Assembly (NCBI GenBank): GCA_005889075.1
Contig: VBDQ01000033.1
Span: 1 to 63,880, forward strand
Origin: Chloroflexota bacterium
GTDB taxonomy: Bacteria > Chloroflexota > Limnocylindria > P2-11E
DNA: 63,880 nucleotides
Direction of reading: 5' to 3'
The translations under genes and the position numbers were made by a program. Each line of letters begins with the position of its first letter. Within the stretch, counting starts at the first letter, position 1. Positions 1-10,800 of the stretch are shown piece by piece. Below the pieces are notes generated by a model that was not told the origin of the DNA, did not search any database, and worked only from the letters and a program-made list of their open reading frames with translations.

Positions 1-2
1 GC

Positions 3-851
3 TTCTCGGATGACGGCAGGACGGTCTGGCCTCCACAGAGCGAGATCAAGAACCTGAACAGCTATCAGGCCCTGCGTGCCGCAGTCGCGTTCGAGTCCGA
101 TCGTCTCTGGAATGAGTGGCACGCCGGCGGCGACCTCCGTACGCGCAAGGGCAAGATCACCGTCGGCTGGAGTCCCGAGCGCGGGCGGACCTACCTGCAG
201 CGGTCAAAGGAAGAGGTCGAGGACTATCGCTACTTTCCCGAGCCGGATCTCGTGGCCCTCGAGCCGGAGGCCGCGATGGTCGAGAAATTGCGGCGCGGGC
301 TTCCCGAGATGCCAACCGATCGGCGCGCGCGGTTCGTGAGCGAGTACGGTCTCTCCGACTACGCCGCGCGCAACCTGGTCGCCGATCCAAAGCTCGCCGA
401 GTTCTTTGACGCAACGGTGAAGCTCGAGCGCTCGCCGAAGGCCATCGCCAACCTCGTGATGGGCGAGCTCGCGGCGGCTCTAAAGCGCGAGGGCATCACG
501 ATCGATAGAGCGCGCATCAGCCCGGACCAGCTCGCGGACATCGTCCGCATGATGGAAGCAGGCAGGATCACCAGCACCGCCGCGAAGGAGATCCTCGCGG
601 AGGTCTGGCGGAACGGCGGCGACCCCGAAGCGATCGCCAATACGATGGGTCTCCTTCAGGTCAGCGACGAGGCCGCGATCACCGAGGCTGTCGACGCGGT
701 GATCCACGAGAACGCCAAGGCGGTCGCCGACTATCGCAAGGGCAACGATCGGGCGCTGGGGGCGCTGGTCGGCGCCGTACGCAAGAAGCTTGGAAGTGGC
801 GCGGATCTCATCGCGGCGAATCGGATCCTTCTCGAACGCCTCAAGGCGTGA
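3..851 (+). CDS. gatB: Asp-tRNA(Asn)/Glu-tRNA(Gln) amidotransferase subunit B, C-terminal part (5' truncated by window edge)
   Basis: Frame 3 is open from the window start (FSDDGRTVWPPQSEIKNLNSYQALRAAVAFE...KEEVEDYRYFPEPDL) into ORF 252..851; GatB signature EIKNLNS / DYRYFPEPDL and YqeY-like tail. Confidence 0.93.
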   Translation, partial: FSDDGRTVWPPQSEIKNLNSYQALRAAVAFESDRLWNEWHAGGDLRTRKGKITVGWSPERGRTYLQRSKEEVEDYRYFPEPDLVALEPEAAMVEKLRRGLPEMPTDRRARFVSEYGLSDYAARNLVADPKLAEFFDATVKLERSPKAIANLVMGELAAALKREGITIDRARISPDQLADIVRMMEAGRITSTAAKEILAEVWRNGGDPEAIANTMGLLQVSDEAAITEAVDAVIHENAKAVADYRKGNDRALGALVGAVRKKLGSGADLIAANRILLERLKA

Positions 852-860
852 TCGTTGGGT

Positions 861-2453
861 CTAGTCGATGTGCTCGTAGGCCGGAATTGTCAGGAACTCG
901 TGGAAGTCTTCTGACAGGGCTACCTCTTCGAAGATCTTCTGCGCCTCGTCATAGCGGCCCTTCGCGAAGAAGTCATCGCCGACGGACTTGCGGATCTTCG
1001 CGACTTCCTCGCTCTCGGCGTCCCGCACGAGCTCGCGCGTGACGCGCGGCCCCTCTGCAAGCGAGACGCCGTGGTGGATCCATTGCCAGATCTGTGAGCG
1101 GGAGATCTCCGCAGTCGCGGCGTCCTCCATGAGGTTGTTGATCGCCGCCGCGCCGGTACCGCGAAGCCACGAGGCGACGTACTGGATGCCCACGTTCACG
1201 TTCGTGCGAAGGCCGGCGTCGGTGACCGTCCCGCCGGGGACGCGCGCGTCGAGCAGCTGCGCGGCTCTGACCGTCACCTCAGGCCGCTGCCGGTCGAGCT
1301 GGTTCGGTTTCGCGCCGAGTACCCGGTCGAACTCGCCCATCGCCGTCGAGACAAGATCCGGATGGGCGACCCATGTGCCATCAAACCCATCGTTCGCCTC
1401 GCGGGTCTTGTCTTCGCGCACCTTCGCGAGCGCTGCCTCATTCACGGCCGCGTCCCGGCGGCTCGGGATGAACGCCGCCATGCCGCCCAGCGCGAATGCT
1501 CCGCGCTTGTGGCAGGTCTTCACGAGAAGCTCGGTGTACGCCCGCATGAACGGCACGGTCATCGTGACCTGCGCTCGATCCGGAAGGACGAACTCCTTCC
1601 GATCGCCGAACTTCTTGATGATGCTGAACATGTAGTCCCAGCGCCCGGCGTTCAAGCCCGCCGAGTGCGTGCGCAGCTCGAAGAGCGTCTCATCCATCTC
1701 GAACGCGAGGGGCAACACCTCGACCAGCACCGTCGCCTTGATCCGTCCGTGCCCGAGGTTCAGCTCCTTCTCAGTCCAGTCGAAGATCTCGTTCCAGAGG
1801 CGCGCCTCGCGGTGGCTCTCCAGCTTCGGCAGATAGAAGTACGGTGCCGTGCCCTTCTTGAGCAGTCGCACGGCGTTGTGAAATGCGTAGAGCCCGAAGT
1901 CGAAGAGCGCTCCCGCGATCGGGAGCCCGTCGATCGTGAGGTGGCGCTCGTTCAGGTGCCAGCCCCGCGGCCGTACGACGAGGGTCGCCGTCTGGTCGTT
2001 CAGGCGATAAACACGGCCGTCGGGATTGGTGAAGGAGATCTTCCGCTCGATCGCGTCGATCAGGTTCTGCTGGCCCTCGACCATGTTCTGCCAGGTCGGT
2101 GTGTTGGCGTCCTCGAAGTCGGCCATGTAGACGGATGCGCCCGAGTTGAGAGCGTTGATCACCATCTTGCGGTCGGTCGGCCCGGTGATCTCGACCTTGC
2201 GCACTCGAAGGTCATGCGGTACGTCGGCGACGCGCCAGTCCAGCTCCCTCACGTCACGTGTGTCGTCCAGGAAGTCGAGCGTTCCGCCGCTTCGCAGCTG
2301 CTCCCAGCGTTCGGCGCGAGCAAGAAGCAGCTCCTGCCGGACAGGCTCGACCTCGCGATGGAGACGCGAAAGGAACTCGAGCGCGCCGTCGGAGAGGATC
2401 GCCGGATATCGCCGATCCGAGGGCGCTCTGATCTCGATGTCGGCGACCTTCAC
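861..2453 (-). CDS. aceB: malate synthase A
   Basis: [90 protein letters not shown] all match AceB. GTG start at 2453 chosen within the longer ORF 861..2894. Confidence 0.95.
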   Translation of the reverse strand: MKVADIEIRAPSDRRYPAILSDGALEFLSRLHREVEPVRQELLLARAERWEQLRSGGTLDFLDDTRDVRELDWRVADVPHDLRVRKVEITGPTDRKMVINALNSGASVYMADFEDANTPTWQNMVEGQQNLIDAIERKISFTNPDGRVYRLNDQTATLVVRPRGWHLNERHLTIDGLPIAGALFDFGLYAFHNAVRLLKKGTAPYFYLPKLESHREARLWNEIFDWTEKELNLGHGRIKATVLVEVLPLAFEMDETLFELRTHSAGLNAGRWDYMFSIIKKFGDRKEFVLPDRAQVTMTVPFMRAYTELLVKTCHKRGAFALGGMAAFIPSRRDAAVNEAALAKVREDKTREANDGFDGTWVAHPDLVSTAMGEFDRVLGAKPNQLDRQRPEVTVRAAQLLDARVPGGTVTDAGLRTNVNVGIQYVASWLRGTGAAAINNLMEDAATAEISRSQIWQWIHHGVSLAEGPRVTRELVRDAESEEVAKIRKSVGDDFFAKGRYDEAQKIFEEVALSEDFHEFLTIPAYEHID

Positions 2454-2472
2454 GGCCGTATCCTCGCACGCG

Positions 2473-3222
2473 GTGTTCGACCTGGCCGGCAAGCGTGCGC
2501 TCGTCACCGGTGGGTCGCGAGGGATCGGCCGCGCGATCGCACTGGCGCTCGCGAGCGTCGGTGCGGATGTCGCTATCACATCGCGAAAGGGCGACGACGC
2601 CGAGCCGCTGGCGCGGGAGATCCGGGCGATGGGTCGCCGATCACTCGCGCTCCTGCTCGAGGTCCGGAACGCCGCGTCGATCCGCGTGTGCTTCGACCGG
2701 CTCGGTCGCGAGTGGGGGAGCCTCGACATCCTCGTGAACAACGCCGGCACCAACGTTCCGCAGGACCTTTCGTCTCTCGATGAGACAGCGTGGGACACGG
2801 TGGTCGACACGGACCTCAAAGGCGTCGCCTTCGTCACAAAAGCCGCGCTCGATCTCCTTGCCGATGGTGGCCGCGTCATCAACGTCGCGTCCATCTACGG
2901 TGTCGTTGGGCGGGTGCAGCGCGTCGCCTACAGCGCGGCGAAGGGCGGGATCGTCACGATGACGAAGTCGCTGGCGCTCGAGCTCGCCAGCCGCGGCATC
3001 ACCGTGAACGCGGTCGGCCCGAGCCTGATCGAGACGGACCTCACCCGCGACCGGATGGCCCGCGACCCAGCATTCCGCGAAGACGAGGTCGCGCGAACGC
3101 CGCTCGGCCGCCTGGGGATGCCCGAGGATGCCGCGGCGGCCGTCGTTTACTTCGCGTCTACCGAAGCCGCCTTCGTGACCGGCCAAACCCTTCTGGTCGA
3201 CGGAGGCACATCCGCGCATTAG
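2473..3222 (+). CDS. SDR family oxidoreductase (3-oxoacyl-ACP reductase-like)
   Basis: [26 protein letters not shown]-terminal [18 protein letters not shown] start at 2473 inside longer ORF 2146..3222. Confidence 0.92.
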   Translation: MFDLAGKRALVTGGSRGIGRAIALALASVGADVAITSRKGDDAEPLAREIRAMGRRSLALLLEVRNAASIRVCFDRLGREWGSLDILVNNAGTNVPQDLSSLDETAWDTVVDTDLKGVAFVTKAALDLLADGGRVINVASIYGVVGRVQRVAYSAAKGGIVTMTKSLALELASRGITVNAVGPSLIETDLTRDRMARDPAFREDEVARTPLGRLGMPEDAAAAVVYFASTEAAFVTGQTLLVDGGTSAH

Positions 3223-3341
3223 TCGGCTAGACGACATCCCCCGCCCGTACGTCGGTACTCCCCCGCGGTCGAGATCGTCCCTCTGGGGGATGGGTCAGCC
3301 GATGCGCCCGCCTAGAAATCTCACAGAGCGCGGGAGGAAAC

Positions 3342-5078
3342 GTGGCGGGAGTCAGGCGGATCGCAACGCAGATGGAGCCGGCCGAGACCCGACCGGTGAT
3401 CCAACCGGTCGTGCAGGAGACCGCGGTCGCGGCGGAGTCGCCGCGGCTCGAGCCGCGGCCGCTCACGGTCATTCCGATGACGCCGCCCGTCGAAGCGACC
3501 CTCCGGATCCTTCTCAACAGCGTTCCGTATCTGATCGGCGCAGCCGTCGTCCGCCATCCAGCCGTCGGCGACGCGGTACAGGCGGAGGTCGGACGCATGC
3601 CGTGGCTGCACGACCGACGACTCTTGAACCTGCAGCTCCCGGACGACACCCTTCCGGCGAACCGCGCCGTCGTCCTCGATTGGCCGGTGCCGTACCAAGC
3701 CGAATGGGTCGGCGTTCCGCCGCGGTTGCTCATCTCGCGCCTCGTGGGTCAGGACAAGACGGTCGGCGTCCTCCTGGGAACGTTGATCACGCGCGAGCAG
3801 CTCACCGCACAGGCGCGTGAGGCGCTCGATCTTTCGTGCGAGCTCATCGCGGCGGCGGTGGGCAGCGACAGCCTCGCGACGTTCGCAGCGATCGCCCCCT
3901 CGCAGCCTCGCCGCCTCGCGGTCGCCCCGGACGAAGCCGAGCCCGAGCCGCAGCCGCTCGTCGTCGAACCCGTCAGCGAGGTCGAACTCGACCCGAAGGA
4001 CGAACAGGACGAGCGCGATCGGATGGTGGTCGAGGAGGTCGCGCGCGCGCTCGACGAGCTCACCGATGCGCGCTCCATTGGACGCGTCCTGCGCGATGCG
4101 GTTTCGGCGATCGCGGGCGTCGATGGGTTCTCGGTCGCGCTCTTCAACAGCGTCAGGCGCGAGGTCGCTTATCGGTACAAGGTCGTTGGCGGTGATCCCG
4201 CGGCCCCCGAGATGGGCCGGCAGGCGATCGACGACGGTCCGGACTGCTACGCGGCGCGGCGCGATCGTCGCTGGCATACGTTCGTCCGAGAGATCGGCGT
4301 TCGCGGCTCCGAAGGCGTCGAAGCGCGAAAGATCTCGGTCCTCCAGTACCCCCTCGTGAGCGCCGACGAGATCTACGGTGTCGCGACGCTGCAGGCTTTC
4401 GGCGAGACCGGTTACTCAGATCACGCGACACGTCTTGTGGCCCGTGTCCTCGAGGTCGCGAGCGATCGGCTCGCGGCCGTCCGGCGGACGGGCCGCTTCC
4501 AACCAAGTCTCTCCCCTCAGGAGTCCGCGGCGGCCGCCGTCCTCCCGCCGGTCGCCGCGGCTCCATCCTCTCTGAAGAACGAGCCCGAGCCCCCGACGAC
4601 CGACGAGATCCTCGGCGATCTCCTGACCCAGTGCGCCGGTATCGGTCTTCCAACGACGTTCCTGGTGGGGGTCGACCCGGCGGCGGGATTGCTTCGCGGT
4701 GAGCTCATCTCCGGCTCGTCGGCCGCACGCGAGCTCGACTACGCGCTCGGCATCACGGTCGGCAGTTTCACCATCGAGCTCGCCGACCGCTATAACGCCA
4801 TCGCGCGCGCGTGCCGAGAGGGACGAGTGGTCAGCGCGATGAGCCTTGACGAGATCGTGACCCCACTGCGCGACGCCGACGGCGCCGCGACCCTCGAGCG
4901 GCTCGTGCAAGGCGGGCGGTCGATGATCCTTCCGATCACGGTCTCCGGAGACGTCGTCGGCGCGCTCGTCGTCGGACCGATGGCCGACGAGCCGGGCTTC
5001 AGTACGGTCGAGAGCGTGCGCGATCTGGTGAACGAGACCGCATCGCGACTCACGGAGGCTTGGCGAACCAACCGCTAG
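3342..5078 (+). CDS. multi-GAF domain protein with no recognised output domain
   Basis: 578 aa, two or three GAF-like segments separated by Pro/Ala linkers; no kinase, GGDEF or HTH motif seen. Confidence 0.7.
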   Translation: MAGVRRIATQMEPAETRPVIQPVVQETAVAAESPRLEPRPLTVIPMTPPVEATLRILLNSVPYLIGAAVVRHPAVGDAVQAEVGRMPWLHDRRLLNLQLPDDTLPANRAVVLDWPVPYQAEWVGVPPRLLISRLVGQDKTVGVLLGTLITREQLTAQAREALDLSCELIAAAVGSDSLATFAAIAPSQPRRLAVAPDEAEPEPQPLVVEPVSEVELDPKDEQDERDRMVVEEVARALDELTDARSIGRVLRDAVSAIAGVDGFSVALFNSVRREVAYRYKVVGGDPAAPEMGRQAIDDGPDCYAARRDRRWHTFVREIGVRGSEGVEARKISVLQYPLVSADEIYGVATLQAFGETGYSDHATRLVARVLEVASDRLAAVRRTGRFQPSLSPQESAAAAVLPPVAAAPSSLKNEPEPPTTDEILGDLLTQCAGIGLPTTFLVGVDPAAGLLRGELISGSSAARELDYALGITVGSFTIELADRYNAIARACREGRVVSAMSLDEIVTPLRDADGAATLERLVQGGRSMILPITVSGDVVGALVVGPMADEPGFSTVESVRDLVNETASRLTEAWRTNR

Positions 5079-5096
5079 CCGTATAGTCCGTCGCCG

Positions 5097-6929
5097 ATGT
5101 TCGGCGAGGTCACCTTCGCGGTCCTCGGCGTCCTCTTCCTCATCTACGACGTCCGAACGTTCGCATCGACATTCCAGCAGACGTTCTACGGCCAGGCCAA
5201 CACGACGCTCGCGCTCCTGGCTGGAGGCGTGTTCGCGACCTCGCTGCTCGCGCCGATCGTCGGATGGCGCCTCGGGCCACGCCGCTCCGTCGGACTTGGT
5301 GCGGCGATGCTCGGCATCGCGACGCTGCTCGCGACGCTTTCGCGCAACAACATCTCCGACCTCGTGCTCACCGTCGTCGGCCTCGCCGGAGGGTTCTGGT
5401 GGCTCGCGCTGTTCCACGCGGCGCGTCCGGCGGATCGTCCCTCTCCGTTCCCCGTCGCGGTGCCGATCGCGATCGTCTTGGACCTCGCGCTGCGCGCGGC
5501 TTTCCGCACGATCCCAGTCGTCGATCAACCCCTCACCGTCGCCGCGCCGCTCGTCCTCGTCGCTGCCCTCGTGTTCCTCGCGGCTGGGCTCATCTCGATC
5601 GGCGCTCAGCGCGGTTGGACGAGGCCCGGCCTTCGCGGGGCTGTCGCCATCGCCGCGCTCCCGGCGTTGTTACTCGTCGCGGAGACCGGCGGGACGAACG
5701 GCGCGCAAATCGCGCTCGCCGGCGGTCTGGGATACGGAACCGAGGGGCGGAGCACCGAGCTCGCGCTTGTCCTCGTCGGCCTTGGCCTGGCGGCGGGGAC
5801 CCTGCTCCTGACCCGGCCGCACGCACGCGGCGTCAGCGCGGCCATCGCCTGCGGCGCCGGCGCCGCACTTCTCTGGGCGCACGCGCCGCTCATCTCGCTC
5901 ATCGGTGGGCTGGTGCTCGCGGCCGGCGTGGTCCTCGCGGGAGCATCGCTCCCGGGCGCGCCCACGATCGCCGCCCGCTCGCCCATCGTGGCCGGCCTCG
6001 CGCTCGGTGTCGGGTGGCTCGTTTTCGTCGCAACGGCCTTCGGCTTCTACGCGTTCTGGGCGTACGCGCCCGCGGTCTGGGCGGCGACGGCGTTCGTCGT
6101 CGTCGCGGCACTGTTTGCCGGCGGCGGGGGCCTGCCGGCGTGGCGCGTTCTGCCGATCGCGCTCGTCCCGATCGTGGTGGTCGTTCCGCTCGTCGCGCTC
6201 GCGACCACCCCGACCCCAGCGACGACCGAGGATCCCGTGAACACGTTCCGGGTCATGACCTACAACATCCATCAGGACTTCAACGCCGGCCAGATCCCAT
6301 CGCTCGATTCGCTAGTCGACGTGATCTCGCGCGAGTCGCCGGATGTGCTCGTGCTCCAGGAGGTCGTCCGCGGATGGATGATCGACGAGCAGCACGATGC
6401 CCTCAGCGTCCTCTCGGAGCGGCTCGGACTTCCATATGTCTTCGGCCCGAACATCGGCGACCTCTACGGCAACGCGCTCCTCTCGCGCTTTCCCATGACC
6501 GACGTGAAGCGGATCCATTTCGCCGTCCAGCCGTCGCTCAAGCATCAGCCGCGTGGGGCGATCGGCGTCCGGATCGGCGACGTGCTCGTCGTAACGACGC
6601 ACCTCGACGATATCGCCGACTCGAGCTCGATCCGCCAGGAGCAGGTGCGCGCGATCCTGTCGGCCTGGAGTGGCGAGCGCACGGCGATCATCGCGGGGGA
6701 TATGAATGCCGAACCCGGCGATCTCGAGATGGGTCTCTTCGGAGAGGCCGGGTACGGCGACCTTGGCGAGCCAGCTGGACCGACGACGACGATGGACGAC
6801 CCGCCCAAGCGGATCGATTACATCTGGGGTATCGGGGTCATCGCGTCGAACGTCCATACCGTCAGGGCTCCATCGGCATCGGACCACCTGGCGCTCCTCG
6901 TCACCGTGACGCGGCAGGTCCGGCCCTAG
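5097..6929 (+). CDS. polytopic membrane protein with C-terminal endonuclease/exonuclease/phosphatase domain
   Basis: About 370 aa of hydrophobic helices, then MTYNIHQDFN...DVLVLQEVVRG...GNALLSRFP...HLDD...IAGDMNAEP...RIDYIWG...SDHLALLVTV (EEP superfamily). Confidence 0.85.
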   Translation: MFGEVTFAVLGVLFLIYDVRTFASTFQQTFYGQANTTLALLAGGVFATSLLAPIVGWRLGPRRSVGLGAAMLGIATLLATLSRNNISDLVLTVVGLAGGFWWLALFHAARPADRPSPFPVAVPIAIVLDLALRAAFRTIPVVDQPLTVAAPLVLVAALVFLAAGLISIGAQRGWTRPGLRGAVAIAALPALLLVAETGGTNGAQIALAGGLGYGTEGRSTELALVLVGLGLAAGTLLLTRPHARGVSAAIACGAGAALLWAHAPLISLIGGLVLAAGVVLAGASLPGAPTIAARSPIVAGLALGVGWLVFVATAFGFYAFWAYAPAVWAATAFVVVAALFAGGGGLPAWRVLPIALVPIVVVVPLVALATTPTPATTEDPVNTFRVMTYNIHQDFNAGQIPSLDSLVDVISRESPDVLVLQEVVRGWMIDEQHDALSVLSERLGLPYVFGPNIGDLYGNALLSRFPMTDVKRIHFAVQPSLKHQPRGAIGVRIGDVLVVTTHLDDIADSSSIRQEQVRAILSAWSGERTAIIAGDMNAEPGDLEMGLFGEAGYGDLGEPAGPTTTMDDPPKRIDYIWGIGVIASNVHTVRAPSASDHLALLVTVTRQVRP

Positions 6930-6961
6930 CGCGCGACATTCGCGCGCTCTCGGGCGTTTTC

Positions 6962-7806
6962 ATGGATGTGCGCACCACCTTCCTGATTCTTGCGTGCCTG
7001 CTCGTCGGCTGCGGTGAGGTGACGGGCGCCGGTTCGGGACCCGCGGCACCGACCGCGACTGCCGTCATCGTGGCGCCGCGTGACCAGATCCCTGCTGCGC
7101 TCCGCGACTACATGGACCGCCTCACGCAGACGGCAGGAGCGGGCTACATCCGACGCGTTGACCGGATCACCGTGCGCCCGGCGACGTGGTCGGACCTTCC
7201 CGGGAGCGCCGGTGCTGCGAACGTCGATCCTGCCGCTGCGATCTGGATCATCGCGGCGACTGGCGAGTTCTATCCGACCTTCGGCTTGATGTCCGTGCCG
7301 CCGTCAGCGTGCGAGCTGTGGGCGCTCGATGCGAAGACATACGAGGTGCGGGGCTCGGTCCTAGGCGCTCTTAGTGACTGCGCTCGGTATTTCGGGGACC
7401 TGCCGGCCCCGACATCCGCGCCGATTCGTGGACCGCGCCGACAGCGATCCCAGGCGATTATCTCTATCGGTTTGGCCACGGATCGGTCTTCGAGGTGTTC
7501 TGCCGACCGAACCACACCGCGACGGTCCCCGAGCCGAACGACGCTGCGATGCTCAAAGCGCTCGGATCACCCCGCGTGACGCCAGCCGGTGGCATGGCCC
7601 AGATCTGGCTCAAGAATGCGCACGCGCTGAGTGCGTCGGCGGGCTCCGATGGCGTCGTGACCGTGAAAGCGACGGTGAGGCGAGGCTTCGAGATCGTGAG
7701 CTACGACTGGCATGCGTTGGCTCCGCAGGGCGGCTACGTGAAGTTCCGGTTCGTCGACGCGAGCGGCGTCGACGTGATTCCGTACGCGGTGGCCAACGGT
7801 CCGTAA
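6962..7806 (+). pseudogene. putative lipoprotein, reading frame disrupted near 7420-7440
   Basis: Frame 2 from ATG 6962 has a lipobox-like N-terminus (LILACLLVGCGE). Frame 1 continues as ADSWTAPTAIPGDYLYRFGHGSVFEVFCRPNHT...VANGP to 7806. Consistent with a 1-nt deletion. Confidence 0.65.
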
Positions 7807-7852
7807 CGGACGTTAGACTCGATGAGACCGCCGCGCTTCCCCGAGCGGTCAC

Positions 7853-10800
7853 GTGGGGCAGGTCATCGCAAGCAAGTTCGTCCACCTTCACACCCATAGC
7901 GAATACAGCCTGCTCGATGGGCTGTCGCGACTCTCCGATCTGGTGGCGCGCGCAAAGGCGCTGGAGATGCCGGCGCTCGCTCTTACGGATCACGGCGCGC
8001 TCTATGGCGCGATCGACTTTTACACGCTGTGCCGCGACGCCGGCATCAAGCCGATCGTCGGGATCGAGACCTACGTGGCGCGCAACAGCCGCCTCGACCG
8101 CGATGCGCGCGTCGAGGGACACGGCAAGCCGTTCCACCTCGTGCTCCTGGCGAAGGACTTCACCGGCTACCAGAACCTCGTCGCGCTCGTGACCGCGGCG
8201 CACCTCGAGGGCTACTACTACCGCCCGCGGATGGACAAGGAGCTTCTTCGCGAGCGCAGCGCGGGGCTCATCGCGCTCTCGGCCTGCCTGCAGGGAGAGC
8301 TCGCGCGCGCGATCGAGGAGGACGGGATCGACGCGGCCTGCCGGGTCGCCGAGGAACACCGCGCGATCTTCGGTGAAGGCAACTATTACCTGGAGCTCAT
8401 GTCGCACGGGCTCGACGAACAGGCCCGTGTCAACGAGGGCGTCCGGGAGGTCTCACGGCGGACCGGCATCGGGCTCGTCGCAACGAACGACATCCACTAC
8501 GTCAACGCCGAGGATGCCGAGGCGCAGGACGTGATGGTCTGCATCCAGAGTGGAAAGACGCTCGACACCCCCGATCGGCTCAAGATGATCGATCACCCCG
8601 ACCTCTACATGAAGACAGCGGCCGAAATGGCCGAGCTCTTTCCCGATGATGCCGAGGCGCTCGCGAACACGGTCCGCATCGCGGAGAAGGTCGATCTCAA
8701 GCTTCCCCTCGGCGAGCTGCGCTTGCCGCACTTCGACGTCCCGGCCGGAAGGACGCCGGAGGATCAGCTCCGCGCGATGGCCGAAGCCGGGTCGGTCGCG
8801 CGCTACGGCGCGCTCACGCCGCAGCTCAAGGAGCGGATCGACAAAGAGCTCACCGTCATCGCGAAGACGGGCTACACGGGCTACATCCTCATCGTCCAGG
8901 ACTTCATCCGCTTCGCGCATGAGCGGGGGATCCTCACCGCGGTGCGCGGGTCGGCCGGTGGCTCGCTCGTGAACTACGCGATCGGGCTGACGGATATCGA
9001 CCCGCTCAAGTACGGTCTGATCTTCGAGCGCTTCCTCAACCTGGAGCGGTTCACGCCTCCGGACATCGACGTCGACTTCATGGGCGACCGGCGCGACGAG
9101 GTCATCCAGTACGTCACCCAGAAATACGGGGCCGACCGCGTCGCACAGATCGGCACGTTCAACACGATGCTCGCTCGCGCGGCCGTGCGCGACGTCGCGC
9201 GCGTCCTCGGCATGCCCTACGGCGATGCCGACCGCGTGGCGAAGACGATCCCGTTCGGCGCGGTCCTCGCGGACTCGCGGCGGATGGTCGCGGAGCTACG
9301 GGACCTCGAGCAGCACGCCGATGTGCAGCGCCTGCTCGATTTGGCGGAGAAGGTCGAGGGCCTGGTGCGCTCGACGGGGACCCACGCCGCCGGGGTGGTG
9401 ATCTCGCGCGAGCCGATCACCCAGCTCGTCCCCTTGGAGCGCTCCAAAGGCAACGTCAACGCGCTCCAGACGCAGTACGAGGATAAACAGCTCGAGAAGC
9501 TAGGCGTGCTCAAATTCGACTTTCTCGGGCTTGGCAACCTCACGATCCTCGAGCACGCCTTACGACTCATCGAGCGCCAGCGCGGCATCAAGATCCAGCG
9601 CGAAGACATCCCGCTCAACGACCGCAAGACCTTCGAGCTGCTTGGCTCGGGCGAGACCACCGGAATGTTCCAGCTGGAGTCGGCCGGGATGCGGCGGTAC
9701 GTCCGCGAGCTCAAGCCGGACCGCGTCGAGGACGTCATGGCGATGGTCGCGCTCTTCCGGCCGGGTCCGATGGACTACATCCCGACCTACATCCGGCGCA
9801 AGCACGGCGAGGAGCCGGTCACGTACGCCCACCCGCTGCTCGAGCCGGTCCTCCAGAGCACGTACGGCGTGATGGTCTACCAGGAGGATGTGATGGCGGT
9901 GACCCAGGCCCTCGCCGGGTTCACCCTCGCCGAAGCGGACGTGCTGTGCTACGCGGTGCGCAAGAAGATCCGCGAGAAGCTCGACGCGCAGAAGGTGAAG
10001 TTCGTCTCCGGCGCGATCCGGAACGGCGTCCATGCCGACGTGATCGAAGCGGTGTGGAAGGACTTCGAGCCGTTCGCGCGTTACGGCTTCAACCGCGCGC
10101 ACGCGGCGATCTACGGGATCATCGCGTACCACACCGCGTACTTGAAGGCGAACTACACGACCGAGTACATGACGGCGGTCCTTTCCGCGGAGATGGGGAC
10201 GCCCGAGCGCGTTGCGATCGCAGTCGCGGAGTGCCGGCGCATGGGCATCGGGGTTTTGCCGCCCGACGTGAACGAGTCGGAGCTCGACTTCGCGATCACG
10301 GCAAAAGGCATCCGGTTCGGGCTCGGCGCCGTGAAGAATGTCGGCGAAGGCGCGGTGGACGGCATCGTCGAGGCGCGGCGCTCCGCCGGTCCGTTTCGTT
10401 CGCTCGACGATCTCTGCGCACGGATCGACCTGCAGCGCGCTAACAAGCGTGTGGTGGAATCGCTGATTCGCTGCGGGGCCTGCGATGCCTTCGGACCGCG
10501 ACAGACCCAGCTCAACGTGTTGGACGCGACGCTCGCGACGGCCCAGCGCGAGCAGCGCGACCGCGCGAGTGGACAGGTGGGACTGTTCGACCTCGCCGAG
10601 GCGTCGGTTCTTGGCGGCCCGCTCACCGGCACCGAGGCGCCGCGCCGCGAGCTGCTCGGATGGGAGAAGGAGCTTCTTGGCATCTATCTCTCCGAGCATC
10701 CGCTCACCGCGCTCGCTCCCAAGATGGGCGACGTCGTGACCGCCTACCTCGCCGAGCTAAAGGAGGCCGGAGACGATCTCGTGACGATCGCGTGCGTGGT

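Noticed and set aside
1362-2783. 473-aa plus-strand ORF
   Set aside because: Antisense to aceB; H/R/E-rich sequence without motifs.
5150-5165. GAACGTTC-type palindrome (ccgaacgttcg) as LexA site
   Set aside because: No 4-nt spacer between half-sites and lies inside coding sequence.
5264-6961. N-terminal part of the 771-aa ORF 5264..7579
   Set aside because: Overlaps the EEP membrane protein in another frame with Arg-rich composition; only the part from ATG 6962 looks like a lipoprotein.
7800-7816. GTCCGTAACGGAC palindrome before dnaE as SOS-type operator
   Set aside because: Does not match GAAC-N4-GTTC; includes the preceding gene's stop codon and has only 5-bp arms.
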